Assembly: GCF_900890425.1 (NCBI RefSeq)
Contig: NZ_CAAHFG010000001.1
Location: 4,278,001 to 4,342,000, forward strand
Source: Pontiella desulfatans
GTDB taxonomy: Bacteria > Verrucomicrobiota > Kiritimatiellia > Kiritimatiellales > Pontiellaceae
Length of the DNA stretch: 64,000 bases
Reading direction: 5' to 3'
This document shows positions 44,128 through 52,505 of the stretch, piece by piece. A program made the position numbers and the translations under genes. The notes below the pieces were generated by a model. That model saw only the letters and a program-made list of their open reading frames with translations, was not told where the DNA came from and made no database searches. Numbering within the stretch: position 1 is the stretch's first letter; each line of letters opens with the position of its first letter.

Positions 44128-44150
44128 TTGCTCATTCTCCTGAAAACATG

Positions 44151-44218
44151 TTGGCAAAATGTCGGCATCAGCAATGCGTCATGCAAGTTCAGCATTTTGC
44201 ATCAAATTATTTTGCTTA
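44151..44218. repeat. Dispersed hairpin repeat, family A (copy 1)
   Basis: TTGGCAAAATGTCGGCATC... ATGCGTCATGCAAGTTCAG CATTTTGCATCAAATTATTT TGCTTA (spaces only to split). The right half matches 58468-58506. It includes the stop codon of the SDR gene. Confidence 0.65.
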
Positions 44219-44989
44219 TAATCTCGGTAGAGTTAAGCCGCCGTCCACATAGATCGCCTGCCCGCTGGCATAGGGCATGTCGCCGCGCGCCATGGCGGCG
44301 GCGAGCTTGCCGATATCCTCCGGCACGCCCCAGCGCTTTTCGACGAGCAGCTCGGTGTTGTTGATCAGGTTGTCGTATTTCTCGGTGACGCCGGCAGTCA
44401 TGTCGGTCTTGATGATGCCCGGACGGATTTCATAGACGGGAATCGCGAACTCGCCCAGGCGGGCGGCGAAGAGCGAGCTCATCATGCCGAGGCCGGCCTT
44501 GGAGATGCAGTAGTCGCCGCGGTTCGGCGAAACGACCGTTGCGGAAATCGAACCGACGTTGATGATGCAGCCGCCGAACGAGTCGTCGGCTTTCTTCTGC
44601 TCCACCATCCAGTTGGCGCAGGCCTGGGTGAGGAAATAGGGCCCCTGCAAGTTGATCTTCATGATCCACTCGAAGCTCTCCTCGTCGGCCTCGAGGATGT
44701 CGGCGCGCACCTTCGGCGCCACGCCGGCATTGTTGACCAGCACATCGAGACGCCCAAAGCGGGCCTTGATTTCCGCCAGCATCGCCGCGCGGTCTTCGGC
44801 GGAGGCAACATCGCCGGAGCAATAGAGCACCTCCGCGCCCATGGCTTCCAGTTTCGCGACGGAGTCGGCCACTTTCGAAGCATCGCTGCGCCCGCTCAGC
44901 ACGAGGTTGAAGCCATCGGCCGCCAGCTTTTCACAAATACCCAAACCAATCCCCCGGCCACCGCCGGTCACCAACGCTACTTTTTTCAT
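44216..44989 (-). CDS. SDR-family dehydrogenase (KduD/FabG-like)
   Basis: 257 aa from ATG giving MKKVALVTGGGRGIGLGIC; an 18-codon longer reading lacks a family match. NAD(P) motif GGGRGIG, NNAGV, catalytic Ser (VGSIS) and YCISK. A KduD-like role (2-dehydro-3-deoxygluconate 5-dehydrogenase) would fit the neighbouring GH88 and cupin genes, but other sugar-alcohol dehydrogenases look alike. Between the regulator and the flavoprotein gene, same strand. Confidence 0.83.
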   Translation of the reverse strand: MKKVALVTGGGRGIGLGICEKLAADGFNLVLSGRSDASKVADSVAKLEAMGAEVLYCSGDVASAEDRAAMLAEIKARFGRLDVLVNNAGVAPKVRADILEADEESFEWIMKINLQGPYFLTQACANWMVEQKKADDSFGGCIINVGSISATVVSPNRGDYCISKAGLGMMSSLFAARLGEFAIPVYEIRPGIIKTDMTAGVTEKYDNLINNTELLVEKRWGVPEDIGKLAAAMARGDMPYASGQAIYVDGGLTLPRL

Positions 44990-45113
44990 TTCCACTCTCC
45001 TATTCTTCGTTAAATTTCTGCAACCGCTTCGCTCAGGAAGCAAAGTTCGGATCCTTTGCGACCTTCTATATAAAACAATCGTTCAAATCCTGCCGCAACA
45101 CACCTCGGCCGCA

Positions 45114-45662
45114 TTAAAACCGCTTGGGTTTCCGGATGTGCTGGATAATGATGCGGCAATCCTCGAGTACCTCGTAGGTATGCTCGAAGACCGCATCGAA
45201 CTGGAGGCAGTCACCGGCGGAGAGCACATGGCTTTCGTAGGGAAGGTCGAGACGCAACGTTCCCTCCAGCACCCAGCATACTTCGAAATCATCGCGGTGC
45301 GCATCCGGATTGGAACGCTGCGCCCCCTTCGGCGCATCCGCATAGAAGCACCGGCAATTGGCAAACTCAATCTGGCGGAAATGGAAATCCCCCACCCGGC
45401 GATCGGTCTCCTGCTTGCACTGCGCCGTGCGCGATTCCACCAGCCCCAGCATCTCCGAAGCCGTCAGGCCGAAAGCACGCGCCAAACGGAACAAGGTCTT
45501 CAGCTCGGCCACGGTCTGGTTGCGCTCCAGCTTGGAAATCACTGCGGGGGAAATCCCGGTGCGCTCCGAAAGATCCGCAATCGTCATGCCGTCCCGCTTG
45601 CGCAGGTCGCGCAAGACCGAGAAGTTATACATGTCCATACTGTTGTCGCTCTTTTCCGCCAT
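45114..45662 (-). CDS. XRE-family regulator with C-terminal cupin
   Basis: 182 aa from ATG giving MAEKSDNSMDMYNF, with GGAGA 5 nt upstream. Helix-turn-helix at about 14-65 (LRKRDGMTIADLSERTGISP) and a cupin_2 domain at about 95-180 (HRDDFEVCWVLEGTLRLDL, LSAGDCLQFDA), which should sense a small ligand. Divergent from the GH88 operon with only 91 bp between, so likely the local regulator of both operons; a near-perfect palindrome lies in that gap. Confidence 0.88.
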   Translation of the reverse strand: MAEKSDNSMDMYNFSVLRDLRKRDGMTIADLSERTGISPAVISKLERNQTVAELKTLFRLARAFGLTASEMLGLVESRTAQCKQETDRRVGDFHFRQIEFANCRCFYADAPKGAQRSNPDAHRDDFEVCWVLEGTLRLDLPYESHVLSAGDCLQFDAVFEHTYEVLEDCRIIIQHIRKPKRF

Positions 45663-45684
45663 TTTTCTCTCCATTGAACGAAGC

Positions 45685-45709
45685 GGAATATAGTCCTTGA
45701 CTATTTTCC
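45685..45709. promoter_or_regulatory. Candidate operator for the XRE-cupin regulator
   Basis: GGAATATAGTC (45685-45695), CTT, GACTATTTTCC (45699-45709): inverted repeat with 10 of 11 matches. It sits in the divergent intergenic region and overlaps a possible -35 (TTGACT, 45697-45702) for the rightward operon. Confidence 0.5.
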
Positions 45710-45753
45710 TATGCAATATATTTTTACCCGCAATATATAAATGGAGAACTTTA

Positions 45754-47106
45754 ATGCATATCAACCATCACCTCACCCCGCAGGACTTGATTCCCGAGCT
45801 GGAACGTTTCTGGGCGGTTTCGGGCCAAAAGGTAAAGGATCTGAACCAAAACTATGATCCCGCGCAGGGATCGCCGGTCTTCACCATTGAGGGGAAATAC
45901 ACCACACGCGGCTGGACGGAATGGACGCAGGGTTTCCAGTATGGCTCCGAAATCCTGCAATTCGACGCCACCGGCGACTCCTCCTTCCTGGACATCGGAA
46001 AGAAAAACACGCTTGAAAAAATGGCGCCGCACGTTACGCACTTCGGCGTGCACGACCACGGCTTCAACAACGTCTCCACCTACGGCAACCTGCTGCGCCT
46101 GATGAACGAAGGACGTATCCCCGAAAACGAATGGGAACGCAACTTCTATGTGATGGCGCTGCAGGCCTCGAGCGCCGTTCAGGCCAAGCGCTGGACGGCC
46201 CTGCCCTCCGGTGGATATATCTATTCGTTCAACGGTCCGCACTCGCTCTTTGCCGACACCATCCGCTCGTTGCGTGCCCTGGCCATCGGCCATCAGCTCG
46301 GCCATTCCATCATGGGCGAAAACGACCAGCAGACCAGCCTGCTGGAGCGGCTGGTGCAACACGCGAAAACCACCGCCGACTTTGCCGTCTACTATGGCGA
46401 AGGCCGCGACCACTACGACGTTTGGGGCCGCACCGCCCATGAAAGCATCTTCAACACCAACGATGGCAACTACCGTTGCCCCAACTCGCAGCAGGGCTTT
46501 TCGCCCTTCACCACCTGGACGCGCGGGCTCGCGTGGATCATGGTGGGCGCACCGGAACAGCTGGAGTTCCTGCAGACCATCAACGACGCCGAACTCGAAC
46601 CGCTCGGCGGGCGCGAAGCCATCGAAGCGTTCCTGCTCAAGATGGCCAAGGCCACCTGCGACTTCTACATCGAAAACACCGCCACCGACGGCATCCCCTA
46701 CTGGGATACCGGGGCGCTCAACACGCACCAACTTGGAACCGATGTATACGAACGCGAGTCCGATCCGTTCAACGATGCCGAGCCGGTCGACTCCTCCGCC
46801 GCCGCCATCGGCGCGCAGGGCCTCTTGCGTCTGGGCCGCTATTTGAACGACGACAAATACACCCAGGCCGGACTGACCGTGATGAAAACGCTGATGGGCG
46901 ACAACTACCTCAGCCTCGACGAATCCCACCAAGGGCTGATCCTGCATTCGGTCTACCACCGCCCCAACGGCTGGGACCACATTCCCGAAGGGCAGTCGGT
47001 GCCGTGCGGCGAGTCGAGCATGTGGGGCGACTACCACGCCCGCGAAGCCGCGCTCTACCTCCAGCGCCTCGCCAACGACGACCCCTACTACAAATTTTAC
47101 TTATAA
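45754..47106 (+). CDS. GH88-type unsaturated glucuronyl hydrolase
   Basis: 450 aa from ATG giving MHINHHLTPQDLIPELERFW, cytoplasmic (no signal). An (alpha/alpha)6-barrel hydrolase pattern: HDHGFNNVSTYGNLLRL, ESIFNTNDGNYRCPNSQQGF, TWTRGLAWIM, YWDTGAL, DSSAAAI, SSMWGDYHAREAALYLQRL. GH88 enzymes hydrate the 4,5-double bond of unsaturated uronic acids released by polysaccharide lyases. First gene of a three-gene operon with a cupin and a Gfo/Idh/MocA enzyme. The exact sugar is not evident. Confidence 0.82.
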   Translation: MHINHHLTPQDLIPELERFWAVSGQKVKDLNQNYDPAQGSPVFTIEGKYTTRGWTEWTQGFQYGSEILQFDATGDSSFLDIGKKNTLEKMAPHVTHFGVHDHGFNNVSTYGNLLRLMNEGRIPENEWERNFYVMALQASSAVQAKRWTALPSGGYIYSFNGPHSLFADTIRSLRALAIGHQLGHSIMGENDQQTSLLERLVQHAKTTADFAVYYGEGRDHYDVWGRTAHESIFNTNDGNYRCPNSQQGFSPFTTWTRGLAWIMVGAPEQLEFLQTINDAELEPLGGREAIEAFLLKMAKATCDFYIENTATDGIPYWDTGALNTHQLGTDVYERESDPFNDAEPVDSSAAAIGAQGLLRLGRYLNDDKYTQAGLTVMKTLMGDNYLSLDESHQGLILHSVYHRPNGWDHIPEGQSVPCGESSMWGDYHAREAALYLQRLANDDPYYKFYL

Positions 47107-47153
47107 CCAAACAGTACGGGCGGGCCATGTGTCCGCCCCAAAGGAGAAAAACC

Positions 47154-47618
47154 ATGATCATTGGAGACCTCAGCGAAATCGCCGGCCGCACCTATCCCGC
47201 GCGCCGACTCACCCAAAACCTCGTGGGCGGCGCCTCGCCCGTTCAATGCGATAACTTTGCCATGGGCTTCGTCACGCTCGAGCCCAACGGCGGCCAGGTG
47301 CCGTGGCACAACCAGGAGCAGGAAGAAGTCTACTTCGTCGTCTCCGGCAAAACCGAAATGTGCCTCGGCGAAGAGCGCCGCGAAATGAAGGCCGGCCAGA
47401 TCGTCCATATCCCCTCGGGCGTCTTCCACCAGATGACCAACATCGGCGAAGAAACCGCCACCTTCATCTATTGCTACGGCCCCGCCGGCGACGTGGCCCA
47501 CTGGAAACAGGAGCTGGCCGGAAACCTGCCCAAGGAAGGCGTCGATGTCCCCGCCCTCCCCGCAGGCGCACAACCGCAATGCACCGACATGCCCGAAGGC
47601 GGGCCCGTTATTATTTAG
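47154..47618 (+). CDS. Cupin protein (KdgF-like candidate)
   Basis: 154 aa from ATG with AAAGGAG upstream. Single cupin_2 barrel: metal ligands in WHNQEQEE (His, Glu) and VFHQM (His), with PSG turn. KdgF-type cupins turn unsaturated uronates into 5-keto-4-deoxyuronate, which would follow GH88 directly; the position supports this but the family also includes many isomerases and binding proteins. 47 bp after the hydrolase gene. Confidence 0.75.
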   Translation: MIIGDLSEIAGRTYPARRLTQNLVGGASPVQCDNFAMGFVTLEPNGGQVPWHNQEQEEVYFVVSGKTEMCLGEERREMKAGQIVHIPSGVFHQMTNIGEETATFIYCYGPAGDVAHWKQELAGNLPKEGVDVPALPAGAQPQCTDMPEGGPVII

Positions 47619-47700
47619 CGTGAGCCGTGAAACGTGAGGCGTGATTCATTCACGCATCACGACTCATTCGTCACGCATCCATTACCAAAGGAGAAACCAC

Positions 47701-48879
47701 ATGGAAATCAAACGTATCGGAATCATCATGAACGGCGTGACCGGGCGCATGGGAACCAACCAGCACCTGGCTCGCTCCATCACGGCCATCATCAAGGAAG
47801 GCGGCATCAAGGTCGGCAACGACATGATCATCATGCCCGACCCGATCCTGACCGGCCGCCGCGAATATGCCCTCAAGGAACTCGCCGAAAAATATGGCAA
47901 CGAAGCCAAGGGCGAGCCCTTCAAATACACCACCGACGTGCAGGGCGCGCTCGATGGGAAATACGGCGACTACGAAATCTTCTTCGATGCCTCCGGCACG
48001 CTGCAGCGCGCGGGATTCATCGAAGCCGCCGTCAAGGCCGGCAAGGCGATCTATTGCGAAAAACCGACCGCCGTCGAAACCAAGGAAGCCGTACGCCTCG
48101 CCAAGCTCGTCGACGACGCCGGCCTCAAGAACGGCGTGGTGCAGGACAAGCTCTGGCTGCCCGGCTTCCGCAAACTCAAGATGCTCAAGGAGCTGGGCTT
48201 CTTCGGCAAGATCCTCTCCGTTCGCGGCGAGTTCGGCTATTGGGTCTTCACCGGCATGGACTACGACCAGCCCGCCCAGCGCCCCTCCTGGAACTATCGC
48301 AACGAAGACGGCGGCGGCATGATGATCGACATGTTCTGCCACTGGCGCTACGTGATCGACAATGTCTTCGGCCCGGTCAAGAGCCTCGTTGCCTATGGCG
48401 CAACCGACATCGACCAGCGCCGGCACGAAGACGGCACGCCGTTCGACTGCACCGCCGACGACTCCGCCTACGCCATGTTCGTGCTCGAGGACGGAACCAT
48501 GGTTCAGTTCAACAGCTCCTGGTGCACCCGCGTCCGCCGCGACGACCTGCTGACCGTCCAGGTCGATGGCGTCAAGGGCTCGGCCGTGGCCGGCCTGCGC
48601 GAAGTCAAGACCCAGTCCGCGGCCAACACGCCCAAGCCGGTCTGGAACCCGGACGTCCCGCAGCCGATCGACTTTTTCGAAGCGTGGGAAGACGTGCCGA
48701 ACAACACCAACTACGACAACGCCTTCAAGATCCAGTGGGAAATGTTCATCAAGCACGTCGTGCTCGACGAAGAGTGGAACTATTCCCTGATGGAAGGCGC
48801 CAAGGGCGTCCAGCTCGCCGAACTCGGCATGCAAAGCTGGAAAGAGCGCAAGTGGATGGACGTCCCGGAGCTCGGATAA
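47701..48879 (+). CDS. Gfo/Idh/MocA-family oxidoreductase
   Basis: 392 aa from ATG giving MEIKRIGIIMNGVTGRMGTN, with AAAGGAG upstream. The N-terminal Rossmann fold has GVTGRMG instead of the usual GxGxxG; the EKP motif is present (YCEKPTAVET). The C-terminal GFO_IDH_MocA_C2 domain contains the DMFCHWRYVIDNVFG helix with the catalytic His. NAD(P)-dependent oxidation of a sugar or sugar acid. Last gene of the GH88 operon. 82 bp of hairpin-like repeat (ACGCATCACGACTCATTCGT) separate it from the cupin gene. Confidence 0.85.
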   Translation: MEIKRIGIIMNGVTGRMGTNQHLARSITAIIKEGGIKVGNDMIIMPDPILTGRREYALKELAEKYGNEAKGEPFKYTTDVQGALDGKYGDYEIFFDASGTLQRAGFIEAAVKAGKAIYCEKPTAVETKEAVRLAKLVDDAGLKNGVVQDKLWLPGFRKLKMLKELGFFGKILSVRGEFGYWVFTGMDYDQPAQRPSWNYRNEDGGGMMIDMFCHWRYVIDNVFGPVKSLVAYGATDIDQRRHEDGTPFDCTADDSAYAMFVLEDGTMVQFNSSWCTRVRRDDLLTVQVDGVKGSAVAGLREVKTQSAANTPKPVWNPDVPQPIDFFEAWEDVPNNTNYDNAFKIQWEMFIKHVVLDEEWNYSLMEGAKGVQLAELGMQSWKERKWMDVPELG

Positions 48880-48896
48880 TCAAGGCATAACCAATT

Positions 48897-48918
48897 GGCT
48901 CCAGGGTCTCCTGGAGCC
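48897..48918 (+). terminator. Hairpin after the GH88 operon
   Basis: GGCTCCAGG (48897-48905), loop GTCT, CCTGGAGCC (48910-48918): perfect 9-bp stem 17 bp past the last stop. It is followed by ACTCCCCTCTTC rather than a clean T-run, so termination is likely but not certain. Confidence 0.65.
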
Positions 48919-49041
48919 ACTCCCCTCTTCCACGCCCTTTTCAAAAGCAACATTTGGGTAAAAGTACTAGATGAATCCGCAATTCTAGGTAGCGTATGCG
49001 TTGGTTTCTGGATTTGGCATGCCTTAAATTAGCGGGATTCA

Positions 49042-49469
49042 ATGAAAAGGATCAAACATAGCGGCCATGGTTGCATCGTTCTAGCCCTCCTGTGCACCCT
49101 TCCCGGGTGCCAAAACCACCGTGCTCCCTCCGAGCAACGCCCCCTAAGAAATCACCCACCACAACTGGTGGAACTATTATGAACGCGGAACGCATTACCT
49201 GCAGCAGGGAAAGATTGCGCTGGCGCGGGAGGATTTCGAGCGAAGCCTCGGCATCCGCAAAGGGGCAAAATATGGGTTTCCCCAAGACATGTGGTGGGCA
49301 ACAACCTACGGCAGTTTCCGCAACGACCCAACTGTCCGGAAACTGGACGCGGGAGCGCGTATTGAACCTTGCGGTTTCCGCCAAGGCCGAGGGATTGGTC
49401 TCCGATGTCCGGATCGACGGGCTTCGCCAATTCATCGAGTTGGCCCAAGAGGAGTATGAAGGCACCTGA
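49042..49469 (+). pseudogene. Frameshifted TPR lipoprotein gene
   Basis: Starts ATG with a lipoprotein signal (HGCIVLALLCTLPGCQNH). The frame breaks at ~49175. The next frame continues with NWWNYYERGTHYLQQGKIAL and AREDFERSLGIRKGAKYGFP, the N-terminus of a known type of TPR protein from PVC genomes, then a second shift near 49340 leads to a short tail (LNLAVSAKAEGLVSDVRID). At least two indels; the C-terminal bulk is gone. Confidence 0.7.
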
Positions 49470-49655
49470 AGATTTATGATCTTCCTCATCTGAAAACGCG
49501 CCGGGATCTCTGAGACGCACTTCCGTGGACAACCGGAAAAACGCATTCATTTTCCAATTTTGTGCCTTTTTCTGTAATCGCACTCCTCCCCTCCCGTTGT
49601 AAGAGGTGGAATCAAACACGGTTCCACCAAATATAAATGGAACAGGGGAATGGAA

Positions 49656-49847
49656 ATGAAAACGTGGAAAAAACATATCGGTATCGTCCTGCTGATCGTC
49701 CTGGGCTGTGGGCAAGCGCAAAGCAAAGCCAACCACCCCGCACAACGTGATGCCACGCATCAAACCCAGCAAACCGGATTGGAGTTGAGCTCTGGAGCGT
49801 TGTATTTTTCTTCCACCATTACGCCGGATGAGGCCAATAAATTGTGA
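49656..49847 (+). CDS. Short secreted ORF, probably truncated by IS insertion
   Basis: 63 aa from the second ATG (AGGGGA six nt upstream) giving MKTWKKHIGIVLLIVLGCGQ, a signal peptide or lipoprotein signal. The mature part is ~40 residues ending ALYFSSTITPDEANKL. The IS630 remnant begins within 10 bp of the stop, so the natural C-terminus is probably lost. No family can be named. Confidence 0.45.
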   Translation: MKTWKKHIGIVLLIVLGCGQAQSKANHPAQRDATHQTQQTGLELSSGALYFSSTITPDEANKL

Positions 49848-49861
49848 GCATACTTGAGGCG

Positions 49862-50507
49862 GATATCGTCACTCATGTCTGGAGCCGCACACGCAAACTC
49901 TTCAGCAATGGATTGCGGCACAACCCGATCTCACCCTCAAGGAGCTGGAGCTTAGGTGCAAGCAGGAGCTTCATGTTCGAATAGGGATCACCGCGCTATG
50001 GCAGCAGCTCGACAAGCTTGGTCTAAGCTTTAAAAAAAAACGCTTCACGCCAGCGAGCAAGATCGTGAAGATGTTCGTCTGGCGCGGCTGGTCTGGAAAG
50101 CACAGCAACCGGAATGGCCGGCCGCCAAGCTGGTATTCATCGACGAAACTGGCCTGAACACCAAAATGACCCGAGGATATGGGCGGGCTCCGCTGTCAAA
50201 GCGTTGCGTTTGTAAGGTTCCGTACGGTCACCGGCACACCAATACTTTTATTGCCGCGCTTCGGGTCGATGGGCTACATGCTCCATGGCTATTGGATGGA
50301 CCGATGAACAGTCAGGCGTTCCTTGTTTATGTTAGACAGGTACTTGCGCCGGAACTTCAAAAGGGTGATCGTGTTGTTTGCGACAATCTTTCATCCCACC
50401 ATGCCCCTGGAGTTCGCGAAGCCTTGGAGGAAGTCGGGGCTGAGCTGATGTATCTACCTCCCTACAGCCCGGTGCACTTTTCAACCGGCGTTTACCGCTT
50501 TTTTTGA
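49862..50507 (+). pseudogene. IS630-family transposase remnant
   Basis: Reading TLQQWIAAQPDLTLKELELR... then LVFIDETGLNTKMTRGYGRA, RVVCDNLSSHHAPGVREAL and LMYLPPYSP gives the DDE core of IS630 (IDET; CDNLSSH; PPYSP). The two halves are joined by a -1 shift at a run of nine A (50033-50041), which may be a programmed frameshift site as in other IS. Both ends are missing: no HTH start and the last acidic residue region after PPYSP is replaced by unrelated DNA. Confidence 0.85.
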
Positions 50508-50870
50508 GAACTGAATTTGGCATGGCGGTAGCGTCTCCGCTGATGAGCGGCTTTTGGGTCGTGCGGTGGTTGCCCGTTCGGCGGGGCAGGCGGGACGCCT
50601 GCGGTACAGCAAACGGTACGCCGGCGGTGCGGTGCCATTTCCTGTCTTGTGCGGGAGCGGGGACATTCCTGTCCCCGGCGGGGGCCAGAAAGCCCCGCTC
50701 CGTTGGAACCGCCCATCGATTCCTGTCCACCCGCGCCAGCGGATGAGGCCGGATTCGGGCGGACCGCCGACAGAACCGGAGAGGCGATGGATGGTTGCCT
50801 GCCCGAGAACATTGCCTTCACGGGAGGAAGGAACCCGCGCCGGTTTCCCCTGGATTTTGAAGGAAGCGCG
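50508..50870. other. GC-rich palindromic intergenic region
   Basis: About 360 bp without a gene. Contains several short inverted repeats (GGCAGGCGGGACGCCTGC at 50585-50602; GGGGACATTCCTGTCCCC at 50656-50673; GGCGGGGGCCAGAAAGCCCC). These look like dispersed hairpin repeats. Only shadow ORFs. Confidence 0.55.
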
Positions 50871-51407
50871 CTACTCTACCTCGACAACAACATTATCGAA
50901 GCGCCACCATTCCTTGGCCGTGGAGGTCTTTATGGTTTCGACCACCAGCATGAGATAGGTTTCGGCGGTGCCGGACGGAACCACGAAATCAGAAAGGGTA
51001 ATCGTCTGGAACGTGGCGGAGGGCTTCGTTATGACCTTCTTGGACTCGCGCAAGGTCTTCCCCTCGGCATCGATGCACATCAGCACGACGGTGGCCTTTG
51101 AATTGCCTTTGATTTTCCCGGCAACATCGACGCTGCCCTTGACCACCCATCCGGCATCGGCCTTCGCAATGGTCCGCACACAGGCTTTCATTTCCGGCGC
51201 ATCGCCCTTGGCAATGGAACACATGGCTGATTTTTCACCATTGCTGGCCGCCTTGGCATAGATTGACCACCCTTTTCCCTGGATGGTCCATCCCGTAAAG
51301 TCGCCGGACTCGAAACTACTCTTCATTTCGGCAGACCTCACCCGCGGAGCGGTTAACAAAACCAGCCCCACAACGATCCCCAACTCCACCAACCGATTCC
51401 GACGCAC
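50871..51407 (-). CDS. Secreted beta-sandwich (carbohydrate-binding-like) protein
   Basis: 178 aa if translation starts at GTG (51407), which has AAGGGAG 8 nt upstream and gives a signal peptide (LVELGIVVGLVLLTAPRVRS A); an in-frame ATG 66 nt upstream gives a cysteine-rich leader and is less likely. The mature part is a single beta-sandwich domain beginning KSSFESGDFTGWTIQGKGW and ending WWRFDNVVVEVE, typical of CBM-like or jelly-roll modules. No catalytic domain. Next to a regulator and the heme-protein operon, but role unknown. Confidence 0.65.
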   Translation of the reverse strand: MRRNRLVELGIVVGLVLLTAPRVRSAEMKSSFESGDFTGWTIQGKGWSIYAKAASNGEKSAMCSIAKGDAPEMKACVRTIAKADAGWVVKGSVDVAGKIKGNSKATVVLMCIDAEGKTLRESKKVITKPSATFQTITLSDFVVPSGTAETYLMLVVETIKTSTAKEWWRFDNVVVEVE

Positions 51408-51538
51408 GTTCCCATCTCCCTTTTTCACATGTGATACACGTCTACATTTTATGCACGAAAAACCGGAAAACATCCAGCCTGCGTTAAGTCTATTTTCAGG
51501 AAGGCGTCCAAACGCCGTTTAATCCGCCCCTGCAAGGG

Positions 51539-52411
51539 TCATTGCCCGCGAAAGCCGGAAGGCGCCAGTCCCGTCTTGCGCTTGAACAGGGCGGAAAAAT
51601 GGTTCTGGGTCTTGAAACCGAGGGTTTCGGATATTTGCCGGATGGACAAATCGGACTCGGCCAGCAGCACCTTGGCCCGTTCAAGCCGCAGCTGCTGGTG
51701 ATAGGCCGCGGGCGCCATGCCGCGCTGCTCCCGGAACACCTTGCGGAACCAGGAATAACCCACATAGAGGTTGGCGGCCAGCTCTTCCACATCGAGCGGA
51801 CGGTGCAGGTTGTTTTCCATGATTTCCCGCGCCTGCCCTACCACGCTATGGATATAATCCCGATTCGAGGAGCGGCTCGAAAACGCACAACGCGAGCTCA
51901 TCTCCAGCGCGCTTTTCCTGAGGGCTTCCGCCACCTGGTCAAAAATCCGCACCGGGAATCCCGCCGAAGGCCCCGTGGCCCACAATCCGGCAACAACCCG
52001 ATGCTCCTCATCGAAAACCGGCACCCCCACGCAGTGGCACCCTTCGATCTGCTCCGACACATCGATGCTGTAGCCCTTCTCGCGGACACTCTCGAGTTCC
52101 GCTTCGAAATCCGCGGGGCTTGTTATGGTGCTCTGGGTGTATCGCCGGAAATCCATGTGCGCATAATAGGCACGGCGCTCCGCTTCGGGCAGGTAGGCCA
52201 GCATCGCCTTGCTCGGGGCCCCGGTATGCAGCGGAAACTCGTAATGGACTGCCAGATGGAAAGAAAAACCGGAACTTCCGTCCACTGCCGCCAACACAAT
52301 CCCGTCCCCTTTACCGGGTTGGAGCGTGCCAAGCCCAATGGTGTAGCCGAGGCTCTGTTCGAGCCTGCGCATGACATCCCTGGCCTTGGCGGTTAGTTTT
52401 TCGAGCGGCAT
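51539..52411 (-). CDS. Hybrid regulator: IclR-type effector domain + AraC HTH
   Basis: 290 aa from ATG giving MPLEKLTAKARDVM. Residues ~10-175 match the IclR effector domain (LHTGAPSKAMLAYLPEAER; GYSIDVSEQIEGCHCVGVPV; FDEEHRVVAGL). Residues ~190-290 are an AraC-type double HTH (LHRPLDVEELAANLYVGYSWF; LSIRQISETLGFKTQNHFSALFKRKTG). The usual IclR N-terminal winged helix is missing and DNA binding has moved to the C-terminus. An in-frame upstream reading of 180 codons is antisense noise. Divergent from the HzsA-like operon with 94 bp between, so it probably controls it. Confidence 0.85.
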   Translation of the reverse strand: MPLEKLTAKARDVMRRLEQSLGYTIGLGTLQPGKGDGIVLAAVDGSSGFSFHLAVHYEFPLHTGAPSKAMLAYLPEAERRAYYAHMDFRRYTQSTITSPADFEAELESVREKGYSIDVSEQIEGCHCVGVPVFDEEHRVVAGLWATGPSAGFPVRIFDQVAEALRKSALEMSSRCAFSSRSSNRDYIHSVVGQAREIMENNLHRPLDVEELAANLYVGYSWFRKVFREQRGMAPAAYHQQLRLERAKVLLAESDLSIRQISETLGFKTQNHFSALFKRKTGLAPSGFRGQ

Positions 52412-52450
52412 GGAATCAATATGTACATAAAAAAATATCAATGCAAATAT

Positions 52451-52478
52451 ATACTCTTCGTCGCCGCACTGAGAGTAT
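52451..52478. promoter_or_regulatory. Candidate operator in the divergent intergenic region
   Basis: ATACTCT (52451-52457) and AGAGTAT (52472-52478) are a perfect 7-bp inverted repeat, 21 bp centre to centre (two helical turns), between the hybrid regulator and the first HzsA-like gene. GAAGGA precedes that gene's ATG. Confidence 0.4.
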
Positions 52479-52505
52479 GGAACCGGTAATGAAGGAAAAA
52501 ACACA

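Noticed and set aside
46476-47618. 380-aa reading frame across the end of the GH88 gene
   Set aside because: Only its last 154 codons (from 47154, with a ribosome binding site) are a real cupin gene; the rest is an out-of-frame shadow.
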